A stretch of 64,000 nt of DNA from Candidatus Korobacter versatilis (GTDB lineage Bacteria > Acidobacteriota > Terriglobia > Terriglobales > Acidobacteriaceae): positions 57,961 through 121,960 of the forward strand of contig JACPNR010000002.1 of assembly GCA_016185395.1 (NCBI GenBank), written 5' to 3'. Position 1 is the first letter of the stretch. Every line of letters begins with the position of its first letter. The notes below the pieces were generated by a model. That model was given only the letters and a program-made list of their open reading frames with translations, was not told the DNA's origin and did not search any database. Positions 17,077 through 26,703 of this stretch are shown here, piece by piece. A program made the translations under genes and the position numbers.

Positions 17077-19500
17077 GTGACCACACCAACGACGACCAAG
17101 GAAAAGTTCGAGACGCGCAAGCTCCCGATGATGCCGATCCGGGACGTGGTCATCTTCCCTTACATGATGACGCCGTTCGTGGTGGGGCGCGAATCCAGCG
17201 TCCGCGCGCTCGAGGAGGCGCTCGCCGCCGACAAGAAGATATTCCTGGCCACGCAGCACGACGCTTCCATCGACGAGCCCAAGCCCACCGAGATATTCCA
17301 GGTCGGCACCATCGTCAACATCGTGCAGTCGCTCAAGCTGCCCGACGGCAACATCAAAGTCCTGGTCGAGGGCGTGGAGCGCGGCAAGATACTCCAAGTC
17401 GTAGACACCGCAGGCTACTTCCAGGCCACCGTCCGGACGGCGAAGTACGGCACTGAGATCACGCCGGCGGTAGAGGCGGCGATGCAGCGCGTCACCGGCC
17501 TCTTCGAGCAGTACGTGAAGCTCTGCCAGTCGCTCAACTACGAGACCATGATCGCCGCCGTGCGCATGGAAGATCCGTCGAAGCTCACGGACACCATCGC
17601 CTCGAACCTGCAGCTTTCCATCGAGGAGAAGCAGGAGCTGCTCGAGATCTTCGACCCCGGCGACCGGCTGAACCGCATTGCCGACGTGCTCGACATCGAG
17701 ATCGAGAAGCTGAACATGGACCGCACCATCCAGTCGCGGGTGAAGCGGCAGATGGAGCGCGCGCAAAAAGAGTATTACCTCAACGAGAAGATCAAGGCCA
17801 TCCAGAAAGAACTCGGCCGCGGCGAGAAGTCCGAATGGGACGAGCTGAAGAAGAAGGTGGACGCGGCGGGGATGCCGAAAGACGTCCACGAGAAAGCGCT
17901 GCAGGAGCTGAAGAAGCTGGAGGCGATGCCGCCGATGTCGGCGGAGTCCACCGTGTCGCGCAACTACCTCGACTGGCTGCTGGCTGTGCCGTGGAAGAAG
18001 CGGTCGAAAGAGATCCGCTCCATCGAGCGCGCTGAGAAAGTCTTGAACGAAGATCATTATGGGCTGGAGAAGATCAAGGAGCGCATCCTTGAGTTCCTCG
18101 CCGTGCGGCAGCTCGTCAAGAATCCGAAAGGCTCCATCCTCTGCTTCGTTGGGCCTCCGGGCGTGGGCAAGACGTCGCTCGGCATGTCCATCGCGAAGGC
18201 TACGGGCAGGAAGTTTGTCCGCATGTCGCTCGGCGGCGTGCGCGATGAAGCGGAGATACGCGGCCACCGCCGCACCTACATCGGCGCGCTGCCCGGGCAG
18301 ATCATCCAGATGATGAAGAAGGCGGGCACGAAGAACCCGGTCTTCATGCTGGACGAAGTCGACAAGATGTCCATGGACTTCCGCGGCGACCCGAGCGCGG
18401 CGCTGCTGGAAGTGCTCGACCCGGAGCAGAACTTCATGTTCGTGGACCACTACCTCGACGTGGAATACGACTTGTCTCAAGTCTTCTTCGTCGCGACGGC
18501 GAACGTGATGCACACCATCCCGGCGGCGCTGCAGGACCGCATGGAAGTGCTCCGCCTGCACGGTTACACCGAGCCGGAAAAGATCGAGATCGCGAAACAG
18601 TTCCTCGTCCGCAAACAGCGCCTGTCGGCGGGGCTCACGGAGAAGAACATCCAGTTCACCGACGACGCGATCGCGGCGATCATCCGCGGCTACACGCGCG
18701 AGGCCGGCGTCCGCAACCTCGAGCGCGAGATCGGCAACATCTGCCGCAAGGTCGCGCGCAAGGTGGTGAAGGAAGGCGCGGAGTACAGGATCGCCATGAC
18801 GGCGGAGAATGTGCACGACTTCCTCGGCGTCATCAAGTTCCGCGATACCGAAGCGCACGAGAAGAGCGAGGTCGGCCTGGTCACCGGTTTGGCCTGGACG
18901 GAAGTCGGCGGCTCCATCCTCTCGACCGAAGTCACCGTGGTCGAGGGCAAGGGCAAGCTCACGCTCACCGGAAAACTCGGCGACGTCATGCAGGAGTCGG
19001 CGCAGGCGGCGGTGAGCTACATCCGGTCGCGGGCGGCGCAGCTTGGATTGCCGCGCGACTTCTACCGCAACCTCGACATCCACGTGCACGTGCCCGAAGG
19101 CGCCATCCCGAAAGATGGCCCGTCGGCCGGCATCACCATCGCGACGGCCATCGCCAGCGCGCTGAGCAAGATCGCGGTGCGGCGCGACATCGCCATGACC
19201 GGCGAGATCACGCTGCGCGGTAAGGTCCTGCCCATCGGCGGATTGAAAGAGAAGCTGCTCGCCGCGCACCGCGCCGGCATCTTCGAGGTCCTGCTGCCCA
19301 AGGACAACGAGAAGGATCTGGCTGAAGTGCCGGAGAACCTGCGCAACCAGATGAAGCTGCACTGCGTGGAGTCGATGGACGACGTGCTGCGCATCGCGCT
19401 CGAGAAGCCGCTGCCGGCGCCGCTCCCCGACGAGCCGCAATCGGTCACCTTGCCGATCGCGCCACCGCCGGCGAGCGACACGCCCACGGCGCATCAGTAG
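17077..19500 (+). CDS. lon: ATP-dependent protease Lon
   Basis: 807 residues from GTG at 17077, preceded by GGGAGA at six bases; an in-frame GTG at 17050 lies in a repeat and lacks a ribosome site. N-terminal substrate domain to ~300; Walker A GPPGVGKT at 359-366; Walker [12 protein letters not shown]-terminal protease with Ser683 in KDGPSAG and Lys726 in GGLKEKLL, the Lon Ser-Lys dyad. It degrades misfolded and regulatory proteins. A hairpin terminator follows. Confidence 0.96.
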   Translation: MTTPTTTKEKFETRKLPMMPIRDVVIFPYMMTPFVVGRESSVRALEEALAADKKIFLATQHDASIDEPKPTEIFQVGTIVNIVQSLKLPDGNIKVLVEGVERGKILQVVDTAGYFQATVRTAKYGTEITPAVEAAMQRVTGLFEQYVKLCQSLNYETMIAAVRMEDPSKLTDTIASNLQLSIEEKQELLEIFDPGDRLNRIADVLDIEIEKLNMDRTIQSRVKRQMERAQKEYYLNEKIKAIQKELGRGEKSEWDELKKKVDAAGMPKDVHEKALQELKKLEAMPPMSAESTVSRNYLDWLLAVPWKKRSKEIRSIERAEKVLNEDHYGLEKIKERILEFLAVRQLVKNPKGSILCFVGPPGVGKTSLGMSIAKATGRKFVRMSLGGVRDEAEIRGHRRTYIGALPGQIIQMMKKAGTKNPVFMLDEVDKMSMDFRGDPSAALLEVLDPEQNFMFVDHYLDVEYDLSQVFFVATANVMHTIPAALQDRMEVLRLHGYTEPEKIEIAKQFLVRKQRLSAGLTEKNIQFTDDAIAAIIRGYTREAGVRNLEREIGNICRKVARKVVKEGAEYRIAMTAENVHDFLGVIKFRDTEAHEKSEVGLVTGLAWTEVGGSILSTEVTVVEGKGKLTLTGKLGDVMQESAQAAVSYIRSRAAQLGLPRDFYRNLDIHVHVPEGAIPKDGPSAGITIATAIASALSKIAVRRDIAMTGEITLRGKVLPIGGLKEKLLAAHRAGIFEVLLPKDNEKDLAEVPENLRNQMKLHCVESMDDVLRIALEKPLPAPLPDEPQSVTLPIAPPPASDTPTAHQ

Positions 19501-19511
19501 CGCAGGAGTTT

Positions 19512-19532
19512 GTAGCTAGGAGTTAGTAGGCA
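19512..19532. repeat. Short heptad array GTAGNNA, three units
   Basis: GTAGCTA, GGAGTTA, GTAGGCA start 12 bases after the lon stop codon. Degenerate, but in 7-base register. Confidence 0.45.
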
Positions 19533-19533
19533 G

Positions 19534-19564
19534 GAAGGCCCGCAGCGATGCGGGCCTTCAGTTT
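19534..19564 (+). terminator. Rho-independent terminator after lon
   Basis: GAAGGCCCGCA (19534-19544) and TGCGGGCCTTC (19549-19559) form a perfect 11-bp stem closed by a GCGA tetraloop, followed by AGTTTT. Confidence 0.8.
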
Positions 19565-19605
19565 TCTCTGTGCGCCTCTGTGTCCTCTGTGTCTCTGTGG
19601 TAGGT
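19563..19605. repeat. Single arm of the CACAGAGA octad family
   Basis: Read on the minus strand this is CACAGAGA, CACAGAGGA, CACAGAGGCG, CACAGAGA. No opposite arm is present; the lon terminator stands where it would be. It ends about 11 bases before the engB start. Confidence 0.65.
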
Positions 19606-19615
19606 TTGCCTTCGA

Positions 19616-20233
19616 ATGAAAGTCCGCGCGAAGTTCCTGACGTCCGCCGTCGATCCCGCGAAGTTTCCGGCGCCCTCGGCGCCGGAGATTGCTTTTGCGG
19701 GACGCTCCAACGTGGGCAAATCTTCCCTGCTGAACGCGCTCGCCGGCGGCAAGCTGGCCCACGTGAGCTCCACGCCGGGACGCACGCGCACCATCAACTT
19801 CTTCGGCGTCAATTTCGATCTCAAGCGACCCAACCCGGAACTGCTGCTCGTCGACCTGCCCGGCTACGGCTACGCCAAGATCTCGAAATCCATCTCGGCG
19901 GAATGGCCCACGTTCATCGAGCCTTACCTGCGCGACCGCGAGACGCTCGCGCTCGCCGTCTGCCTGGTGGATTCCTCCATCCCGCCGCAGCCCAGCGACC
20001 ACCAGCTCATCACCTGGCTGCGCCAGCATCAGCGTCCGTTCCTCGTGGTGGGGACGAAGGCCGACAAGCTATCGCGCAACAAGCTCAACAACTCCCTGCG
20101 AGAACTTCAAGTAGCGCATGAGGTCGGGGCGGTGCTGCCCGTCTCCGCCGAGACCGGCGCGGGCCTGAAGGAACTCTGGCAGATGATCCTGGAAGCGACG
20201 AACGAAGCGGACACCGCCAGCGGCCAGCCGTAG
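19616..20233 (+). CDS. engB: Ribosome-biogenesis GTPase EngB/YsxC
   Basis: 205 residues, ATG at 19616. G1 motif GRSNVGKSSLLNAL near 29-42, G2-region TPGRTRTINFF, G3 DLPGYGYAK and G4 TKADKL identify the EngB (YihA/YsxC) family, needed for late 50S subunit assembly. It follows lon by 115 bases beyond a terminator, so it is probably separately expressed. No obvious ribosome site is visible upstream, where an octad repeat arm abuts the gene. Confidence 0.93.
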   Translation: MKVRAKFLTSAVDPAKFPAPSAPEIAFAGRSNVGKSSLLNALAGGKLAHVSSTPGRTRTINFFGVNFDLKRPNPELLLVDLPGYGYAKISKSISAEWPTFIEPYLRDRETLALAVCLVDSSIPPQPSDHQLITWLRQHQRPFLVVGTKADKLSRNKLNNSLRELQVAHEVGAVLPVSAETGAGLKELWQMILEATNEADTASGQP

Positions 20234-20240
20234 AACAAAA

Positions 20241-20312
20241 CCACGAAGGGCACGAAGGTTCACGAAGGTTTTTCTGTCTTTCTTCCTTCGTGTTCCTTCG
20301 TGCCCTTCGTGG
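20241..20312. repeat. CACGAAGG hairpin between convergent genes
   Basis: The 28-base left arm (20241-20268) and right arm (20285-20312) are inverted copies with two mismatches: CACGAAGGG, CACGAAGGTT, CACGAAGG. The 16-base loop is TTTTTCTGTC-like pyrimidine. It sits between the stops of engB and the M1 peptidase gene and could end transcription from both sides. Confidence 0.85.
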
Positions 20313-20337
20313 TTAATAGCTCTTACTTCGCGCAGTC

Positions 20338-22965
20338 TTACCTCGCAGCCCTGGCCTTTGACCCGCCGTGTTGCGCCATCCAGGCGGAGAGCTTCGGCTG
20401 CTGCTGCTGTTTCAGGTCGATGCAGCTATTGATGCGCTCCATCGTCTGCCGCGCGGTGCGCGACTGCGGATTGCCCTTCGACGCGAAGAACTGCTTCGCG
20501 TCGTCGCGCATGCCGGCATCGCAGAAGCTGCCGGCCACGCGCACGCTCTCGCCGCGCACGTAGCTCGACATCTTCTTCTCCAGCGCCGGCCAGTCGCTCT
20601 TGAACAACTCCCACGCCTGCTGCTGGTTGTAAGGGTCACCGACGAGCGAGTTCACGAAGCCGGTCGCATCCTGATTGCGGATGTCCGGTCCTTCAACCAG
20701 CTCGAAGCTGCGCTTCACCAGCTCCGGTTGACGGAAGAGCGTGAGGCCGTAGACGAAGTTGTAGTGACGCTCCGGCTCCTTCTCCTGTTTCATCGCCACC
20801 AGGTACTGGTCATACAACGCGGCATCACCGAAGCGCGCTGCCCCAGCGACGGCAACGCTCAGCAGTTCCGCGTCCACCGAGCCCGGCTGCTTGATCTCCT
20901 GCTGCGTGAGTTCCTTTGCCTTCGCGATGGCGTCGGGATCTTCCGCGACCAGGGCGAGCCCGTTGAAGACTTCGCGGCGCAACTGCTGCGTGTCCGTGCT
21001 GTCGTCCGCCCGCTTCGTGTAACCCAGCTCGGCGATCATCGGACGATAGAGCGACGCAACGAAGGTGCGGAAGTTCGCCTTGTCTTCCACCGTGGTGAGG
21101 TAGCGATTGATGGTGTTGAGGCGCGCGTTGAGGTTCTCCCACAGCGCGCGGCCGCGGTCGGTGCGCAGCGCTTCGGTGAGCTGGAGGAAGTCGCCAACGT
21201 CGCTGCGACCGCTGCGGACGAGCGCCCACTGGTTGTCCACCAGCGCGAGCCGCTCCTGCGGCAGCAGGCTCGCCGCCGCCGTCATCAGCTGCTTGTACGA
21301 GGCCGGCGAGTACGCGGCGCGATAGTAGCCGCGCGCGTCCGCATTGGCGTAGACCCAGTCCGCACACGCCGGCAGCGTGATGGTCGCCTGTTTCGCGGTG
21401 ACGAGCTCACACTTGGTCTCGCTCTTCCCTTTCGTCCCGTACTTCAGGCACGTTGGGACCTGCCAGAGCTGCTCGGAGCCTTTGTCCATCGCGAGACGGT
21501 CGCTGAAGAACCGTTGCTGCGTGATGGCAACATCCGTCTTTCCGGCGGAACACTTCGCGTCCACCGAGACGAGCGGCACGCCGGGCTGAAGCACGAAGCT
21601 CGCCATCACCTTGTCGATGGGCTTGCGGGAAGCGGCGGTCTGCGCGCCCCAGAAGTCTTCGGCGGTCGCGTTGCCGTACTTGTGCGCCGCGAGGTAATCA
21701 TTGGTGCCCTTCTGGAAGACTTGCGGGCCCTCATAGCCTTCGAGCATGCGCAGCACGGCCGCTGTCTTTTCATAGGCAATGCCGTCGAAGAGCTCGCCGA
21801 TCTCCTGGGACGTGGTCGCGTCCTGCCGGATGGGCCGCGTGGCGACGAGCGAATCCACCGCCATCGCATTGGTGGCGCTGTCGACTTCGTCGATCTGGTT
21901 GTTCCACTCCGGATGCGCGGCGCGCACGGGCTTGGAGCTCATCCAGGTAGCAAAGCCCTCGTTCAGCCAGATGTCGTTCCACCACTGCATGGTCACGAGG
22001 TCACCGAACCACATGTGCGCCTGCTCATGCGCGAGCACGTCCCACACGGTCTTCTGTAGCGAAGACGACGTGGTCTTGGCGTCGTAGAACAACAGGACCT
22101 CGCGGTAGAAGATGGCGGCAGTGTTCTCCATGGCGCCGGCAGAGAAATCGGGCACGGCGAGCACGTCGAGCTTGGGGGAGATGTATTTCGGCGCGTACCA
22201 CTGGTTGTAGTAGTGCTGGATGGACTTGGCCGCCGCCAGCGCCTCGCCGAGCAGGTGCGCCTTATCGGGGGTGGCGCAGATGCGGATGGGGATGCCGTCT
22301 TGCGTCCCTTCCTGGCACTTCCAGTCGCCAACGGCGAGCGCCACCAGGTAAGTGGACATCTTCGGCGTCGGGGCGAAGGTGATAGTGTGCTTGCCGGGCC
22401 CGGGGCCAGGCTCGTCCTTGGCGATGCGGCTGTTCGAGATAGCGGTGTCGCCGGTGTCGGCGACCACGCTGATGTCGAACGGCGCCTTGTAGGCCGGCTC
22501 GTCCCAGCCGGGGAAGGCGCGGCGCGCGTCGGTGGGTTCCATCTGCGTCGTGGCGTAGTTCCGGCCCTCGCCTTTGCTCAGGTACAGGCCGCGCAACTGG
22601 TCGTTGAGGATGCCGGTGTATTTGATCTTGATCTCGACCGGGCCCTTGGGCAGCTCCTGGTCTACGCTGAGCGTGGCCATCTCCTTCTGGGGATCGAGCG
22701 CGACCTTCGCCGTCTGCACGGCGCCGCCGGGCAATGCTTGCACCGTGACCTGCTGGAACTCGATCTCGAGCGCGTTGAGGACGATGTCCTTCGTCGGCCG
22801 GTTGATGTCCCCGTGGATGGTCTCTTCGCCCGCGAACTTCGCCGCCTTCAGGTCAGGCGTGAACTTCAGGATGTAGTGGTGTGGCGTGACGGTATCGGGC
22901 AGGCGCTGGGCGTGGAGCGCGAGCGCGGCGGTGCAAAGCAAGAACAGGATGGAGATGCGACGCAT
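20338..22965 (-). CDS. M1-family zinc aminopeptidase, secreted
   Basis: 875 residues, ATG at 22965. Signal peptide in residues 1-19 (LCTAALALHA). GAMEN motif at 277-281 for substrate N-terminus recognition; zinc site HEQAH at 313-317 with Glu336 in NEGFA; an ERAP1-like helical C-terminal domain follows. It should trim N-terminal residues from peptides in the periplasm. It lies downstream of hutI, separated by 14 bases, and could be co-transcribed with the histidine-use genes, consistent with a peptide/amino-acid scavenging role. Confidence 0.92.
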   Translation of the reverse strand: MRRISILFLLCTAALALHAQRLPDTVTPHHYILKFTPDLKAAKFAGEETIHGDINRPTKDIVLNALEIEFQQVTVQALPGGAVQTAKVALDPQKEMATLSVDQELPKGPVEIKIKYTGILNDQLRGLYLSKGEGRNYATTQMEPTDARRAFPGWDEPAYKAPFDISVVADTGDTAISNSRIAKDEPGPGPGKHTITFAPTPKMSTYLVALAVGDWKCQEGTQDGIPIRICATPDKAHLLGEALAAAKSIQHYYNQWYAPKYISPKLDVLAVPDFSAGAMENTAAIFYREVLLFYDAKTTSSSLQKTVWDVLAHEQAHMWFGDLVTMQWWNDIWLNEGFATWMSSKPVRAAHPEWNNQIDEVDSATNAMAVDSLVATRPIRQDATTSQEIGELFDGIAYEKTAAVLRMLEGYEGPQVFQKGTNDYLAAHKYGNATAEDFWGAQTAASRKPIDKVMASFVLQPGVPLVSVDAKCSAGKTDVAITQQRFFSDRLAMDKGSEQLWQVPTCLKYGTKGKSETKCELVTAKQATITLPACADWVYANADARGYYRAAYSPASYKQLMTAAASLLPQERLALVDNQWALVRSGRSDVGDFLQLTEALRTDRGRALWENLNARLNTINRYLTTVEDKANFRTFVASLYRPMIAELGYTKRADDSTDTQQLRREVFNGLALVAEDPDAIAKAKELTQQEIKQPGSVDAELLSVAVAGAARFGDAALYDQYLVAMKQEKEPERHYNFVYGLTLFRQPELVKRSFELVEGPDIRNQDATGFVNSLVGDPYNQQQAWELFKSDWPALEKKMSSYVRGESVRVAGSFCDAGMRDDAKQFFASKGNPQSRTARQTMERINSCIDLKQQQQPKLSAWMAQHGGSKARAAR

Positions 22966-22979
22966 TTGGGGAATTCCTT

Positions 22980-24353
22980 TCAGTCTGTCAATTCTCTTTT
23001 CACCACGGAGGCACGGAGAACACGGAGGATTTCTCTTTTTGGTTTCTTCTCCGTGAGCTCCGTGCCTCCGTGGTGAGGACTCAATTCTTTTGCGTCGAAG
23101 ATCTCGACACCGATCACAGTCGTGGTGCAGCTACTAGTTCCAAACCAATATGGTATCTCGCGATAGTCCTGCACGTCGAAGATGGCGAGGTCGGCGTCCT
23201 TGCCCGGCTCGATGGTTCCCTTGCTCGTGGCCAGTCGCAGCGCGTGCGCGCCGTTGATGGTGGCGGCGGCGATGGCTTCCGCCGGCGTCATCTTCATCTG
23301 CGTGCAGGCGAGCGAGAGGACGAACGGCATGCTCGCCGTGGGCGACGTCCCCGGGTTGTAGTCGGTGGCGAGCGCCACGGCCACACCGGCGTCGATCAAC
23401 TTGCGCGCGGGCGGATACTCGCGCAGTCCGAGGAAGTAGTTCGCTCCCGGGACGAGCGTCGCGACGATATCGCGGCGCGCGAGTTGCGGGATGTCTTCGC
23501 CGTTCACGTGGTCCATGTGGTCGAACGAGGTGGGCTGAAAGCGCAGCAGTGGCCATAGTTCTGACGGCGAGAGCTGGCAAACGTGAGCGCGCACGCCCAG
23601 GCCCGCCCGCTCTGCCGCCTCGAAGATGCGCTCCGCCTGCGCGAGGGTGAATGCTCCTCGTTCAATGAATACGTCCACGAACTGCGCCAGGTTCCGTTTC
23701 TTCACCAGCGGGAGCATCTTCTTGACGATCTCGTCCACATACTTGTCGGGCTTACCGGCGTGTTCCTTGGGAACGACGTGCGCAGCCAGGAGGGTGGAGA
23801 CGACCGTCCCCGGCCAGCGCGCGGCCGCAGATCGTATTGCCTCGAGTGACTTCACCTCTGACTCGGTGCTCAACCCATAGCCCGACTTGGCTTCGACGGT
23901 CGTAGTCCCCTGCGCCGCCATCTGGTTAAACGCCCGCAGGACGGAGCCGGTTAGGTCCGCGGGAGAAGATTTTCGCAGCGCGTCCACGCTCGACCGGATG
24001 CCGCCGCCGGCAGCAGCGATCTCCTCGTAGCTCGCGCCGGAGATGCGCTTCTCGAAATCAACGAGCCGGGGCGCGGTGAATGCCGGGTGCGTGTGCGAAT
24101 CGACAAAGCCGGGCAGGACGACCCGGCCGGCACAATCGAACTCGGTCAGCTTTCTCTTGAGCTTCTTGACGGCGGGGTCTTTCAGAGCGTCTTTCGTGGG
24201 ACCGACAGCGACAATCTTGCCGCCGGCGCAGAGCACGGCGGCATCTTCGATGATGCCCACATCGTTCAACTCCGGCCCGCGGCGAGGCTTGGCTGTGCCG
24301 CGCACGGTGAGCAGTTGGGAGATGTTGGTGAGCAGTAATGGCGACGCCTTCAA
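22980..24353 (-). CDS. hutI: Imidazolonepropionase, with a repeat-encoded C-terminal tail
   Basis: 457 residues, ATG at 24353. Amidohydrolase metal motif DSHTHPAF at 85-92, with AHVVPKEH, RAHVCQ and ATDYNPGTSP later. It hydrolyses 4-imidazolone-5-propanoate to N-formimino-glutamate, step three of histidine breakdown, after HutU encoded upstream. The expected end is near residue 425; residues 427-451 (HGGTELTEKKPKREILRVLR region) are read entirely from a CACGGAGG hairpin and the stop comes six codons later. This tail should be dispensable. Confidence 0.93.
   Translation of the reverse strand: MKASPLLLTNISQLLTVRGTAKPRRGPELNDVGIIEDAAVLCAGGKIVAVGPTKDALKDPAVKKLKRKLTEFDCAGRVVLPGFVDSHTHPAFTAPRLVDFEKRISGASYEEIAAAGGGIRSSVDALRKSSPADLTGSVLRAFNQMAAQGTTTVEAKSGYGLSTESEVKSLEAIRSAAARWPGTVVSTLLAAHVVPKEHAGKPDKYVDEIVKKMLPLVKKRNLAQFVDVFIERGAFTLAQAERIFEAAERAGLGVRAHVCQLSPSELWPLLRFQPTSFDHMDHVNGEDIPQLARRDIVATLVPGANYFLGLREYPPARKLIDAGVAVALATDYNPGTSPTASMPFVLSLACTQMKMTPAEAIAAATINGAHALRLATSKGTIEPGKDADLAIFDVQDYREIPYWFGTSSCTTTVIGVEIFDAKELSPHHGGTELTEKKPKREILRVLRASVVKRELTD
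23001..23075. repeat. CACGGAGG octad hairpin overlapping the 3' end of hutI
   Basis: Left arm 23001-23029 and right arm 23047-23075 are inverted, each CACGGAG in three units spaced 8 then 9 bases, so the irregular spacing is shared by both arms. The loop is a 17-base pyrimidine-rich tract. Confidence 0.85.
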
Positions 24354-24362
24354 AAGGCACCC

Positions 24363-24443
24363 CTACCAGAGAGACACAGAGGACACAGAGACGCGCAGAG
24401 AAGTTCACGGTGAACCTCTGTGTACACTGTGACTCTGTGGTGG
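24363..24443. repeat. CACAGAGR octad hairpin between hutU and hutI
   Basis: Left arm has CACAGAGGA, CACAGAGA and a CGCAGAGAA variant; right arm (24416-24443), read on the other strand, has CACAGAGT, CACAGTGTA, CACAGAGG. The centre contains GTTCACGGTGAAC. It occupies most of the 106-base gap in the hut operon. Confidence 0.75.
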
Positions 24444-24459
24444 AAGTTAGGTTTTTGCA

Positions 24460-26142
24460 TCAGGCCATCGGGATCTTGACGCCTTTTTTCTTCGCGGTGT
24501 CTTTGGCTTCGTCGTAGCCGGCGTCGACGTGGCGGGCGACGCCGATGCCGGGGTCGTTGGTCAGCACGCGCTCGATGCGCTTCGCCATCAGGTCGGTGCC
24601 GTCGGCCACGGTGACCTGCCCGGCGTGCAGCGAGTATCCGATGCCGACGCCGCCACCGTTGTGGATCGACACCCAGCTCGCGCCCGAGGCGGTGTTCAGC
24701 AGCGCGTTGAGCAGCGGCCAGTCGGCGACGGCGTCCGAACCGTCTTTCATGGACTCCGTCTCGCGGAAAGGCGAAGCGACCGAGCCGGTGTCGAGATGGT
24801 CGCGCCCGATCACGATGGGCGCCTTCAGCTTCCCTTTCTTGACCAGGTCGTTCATGGCAAGGCCGAACTGCGCGCGCTCGCCGTAGCCGAGCCAGCAGAT
24901 GCGCGCGGGCAGTCCCTGGAACTTGATGCGCTTCTGCGCCAGCTTGATCCACCGGTTCAGCAGCTTGTTCTGCGGGAAGAGCTCGAGGACCAGGTCGTCG
25001 GTGACGGCGATGTCCGCCGGGTCGCCGGAGAGCGCCACCCAGCGGAACGGTCCGCGGCCCTCGCAGAACAGCGGACGGATGTACTCCGGCACGAATCCGG
25101 GAAAGCCGTAAGCGTTCTTCACGCCGCGCTGGAAGGCGAACGTGCGGATGTTGTTGCCGTAATCGAACGTGACCGCGCCCATCTTCTGGAGCGCGAGCAT
25201 GCCTTCGACGTGGCGGGCCATCGCGTCGAGCGACTTGGCTTCGTACGCCTTGGGATCGCGCTTGCGCAGTTCGACTGCGGCTTCATACGACATCCCATTC
25301 GGGACGTAGCCATTCAGCGGGTCGTGCGCCGACGTCTGGTCGGTGAGCAAGTCAGGGACAACGCCGCGCGCGGCGAGTTCCGGGATGACGTCCGCACAAT
25401 TGCCGACCAGCCCGACCGACACCGCCTCTTTCTTCCGGATGGAGTTCTTCAGGATGCGCAGCGCCTCATCGAGCGTGTTGACCATGAAGTCGCAGTAGCC
25501 GGTCTTGAGGCGCTTCTTGATGCGCTCGGCGTCCACGTCGATGCCGAGGAATGTGGCGCCCGCCATGGTGGCCGCCAGCGGCTGCGCGCCGCCCATGCCT
25601 CCCATGCCTCCCGAGACGACCAGCTTGCCGCTCAGGTCACCACCGAAGTGCCGGTCGGCAGCGGCGGCAAAAGTCTCGAAGGTGCCCTGCACGATGCCCT
25701 GCGAGCCGATGTAGATCCACGAGCCCGCGGTCATCTGGCCGTACATCATCAGTCCGGCGCGCTCGAGCTGGTTGAACTTCTCCCAGTTCGACCAGTGGCC
25801 CACGAGGTTGGAATTCGCGATGAGCACGCGCGGCGCGTAGTCGTGCGTCTGAAAGACGCCGACCGGCTTGCCGGACTGCACCAGCAGCGTCTCGTCATTC
25901 GCCAGGCCTTTGAGCGCGGCGACGATGGCGTGGTAGGCCTCCCAACTGCGCGCGGCGCGTCCGGTGCCGCCGTAGACCACCAGGTCGCGCGGACGCTCGC
26001 CTACCTCTTCGTCGAGGTTGTTCATCAGCATGCGCATGGCGGCTTCCTGCTGCCATCCTTTGCAGGAAAGCGCGGTGCCGCGCTGCGCGCGGATGGGCGT
26101 GTAATTCAAAGCGGTGATCGGGGTCTCGCTGATCGTCGCCAT
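24460..26142 (-). CDS. hutU: Urocanate hydratase
   Basis: 560 residues from ATG at 26142 ([11 protein letters not shown]); the frame is open further upstream but that part is not family-like. Contains the NAD-binding region [13 protein letters not shown] and [16 protein letters not shown] and the conserved [13 protein letters not shown] loop with its Cys. It adds water to urocanate giving imidazolonepropionate, the substrate of HutI encoded next on the same strand. HutH is not in the window. Confidence 0.95.
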   Translation of the reverse strand: MATISETPITALNYTPIRAQRGTALSCKGWQQEAAMRMLMNNLDEEVGERPRDLVVYGGTGRAARSWEAYHAIVAALKGLANDETLLVQSGKPVGVFQTHDYAPRVLIANSNLVGHWSNWEKFNQLERAGLMMYGQMTAGSWIYIGSQGIVQGTFETFAAAADRHFGGDLSGKLVVSGGMGGMGGAQPLAATMAGATFLGIDVDAERIKKRLKTGYCDFMVNTLDEALRILKNSIRKKEAVSVGLVGNCADVIPELAARGVVPDLLTDQTSAHDPLNGYVPNGMSYEAAVELRKRDPKAYEAKSLDAMARHVEGMLALQKMGAVTFDYGNNIRTFAFQRGVKNAYGFPGFVPEYIRPLFCEGRGPFRWVALSGDPADIAVTDDLVLELFPQNKLLNRWIKLAQKRIKFQGLPARICWLGYGERAQFGLAMNDLVKKGKLKAPIVIGRDHLDTGSVASPFRETESMKDGSDAVADWPLLNALLNTASGASWVSIHNGGGVGIGYSLHAGQVTVADGTDLMAKRIERVLTNDPGIGVARHVDAGYDEAKDTAKKKGVKIPMA

Positions 26143-26246
26143 CAGGACGATGTTACGCGAGCGAAATCGACCTTGCCAACTGAGGGTGGCCGGCGGAAAG
26201 CGAATGGAAGCGGGCTCTCGCCCGCCTTCATTAAGTAGCAAGCGGC

Positions 26247-26663
26247 TTAAAGGCCGCTCGACCCCTGGCCAGCAACCGCATCGTCGTAGGACATGGCGCG
26301 TAGCTCACCGTCGCAATCAAGGGCATATACGACTGCGATCAGCAGGCCCCGCTCGCCTTCCTTGAGGATGGTGTCGCGACCGTTCACGTCCCATCGGCAA
26401 ACCTGACGGGCCCTGTCGCACATCCCCGCAGGCGAGGCGGTGAAGACTTCTCCCCCGCAAGGGCAGGGGATCGTCTGCCCCATGTTCTTGTAGCAGTCCT
26501 CGCCGTTCGGCCAAGCGTAGAAGGTGTCAGTCTCCACGCTGCAACCGTTCGGGCAGTTCGTGTTGATGCTGACTACCACCTGGCAGCCGGCGAAGGCCGT
26601 CGAGGGTAGCAGCACTAGTGCCGCCGCCAGTAAAGCGCCAAGGAGCAGTATTCGTGTTCTCAC
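26247..26663 (-). CDS. Small secreted cysteine-rich protein, unknown
   Basis: 138 residues, ATG at 26663. Signal peptide 1-25 ending STAFA. The mature protein contains about nine cysteines ([19 protein letters not shown]), suggesting a disulfide-stabilised extracytoplasmic domain. I do not recognise a family. It follows the beta-propeller-like gene by 40 bases on the same strand and lies upstream of hutU by over 100 bases. Confidence 0.6.
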   Translation of the reverse strand: MRTRILLLGALLAAALVLLPSTAFAGCQVVVSINTNCPNGCSVETDTFYAWPNGEDCYKNMGQTIPCPCGGEVFTASPAGMCDRARQVCRWDVNGRDTILKEGERGLLIAVVYALDCDGELRAMSYDDAVAGQGSSGL

Positions 26664-26703
26664 GAGTAGTTCCTCCTGGCTTGACTCATCAGGATAATGA
26701 ATC

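Noticed and set aside
17074..19494. An 806-codon open frame antisense to lon
   Set aside because: It mirrors the lon frame, is His/Arg/Leu/Asp-rich, has no domain, and is a typical shadow of a high-G+C gene. The same applies to long antisense frames over hutU, the secretin, secA, clpX and argS.
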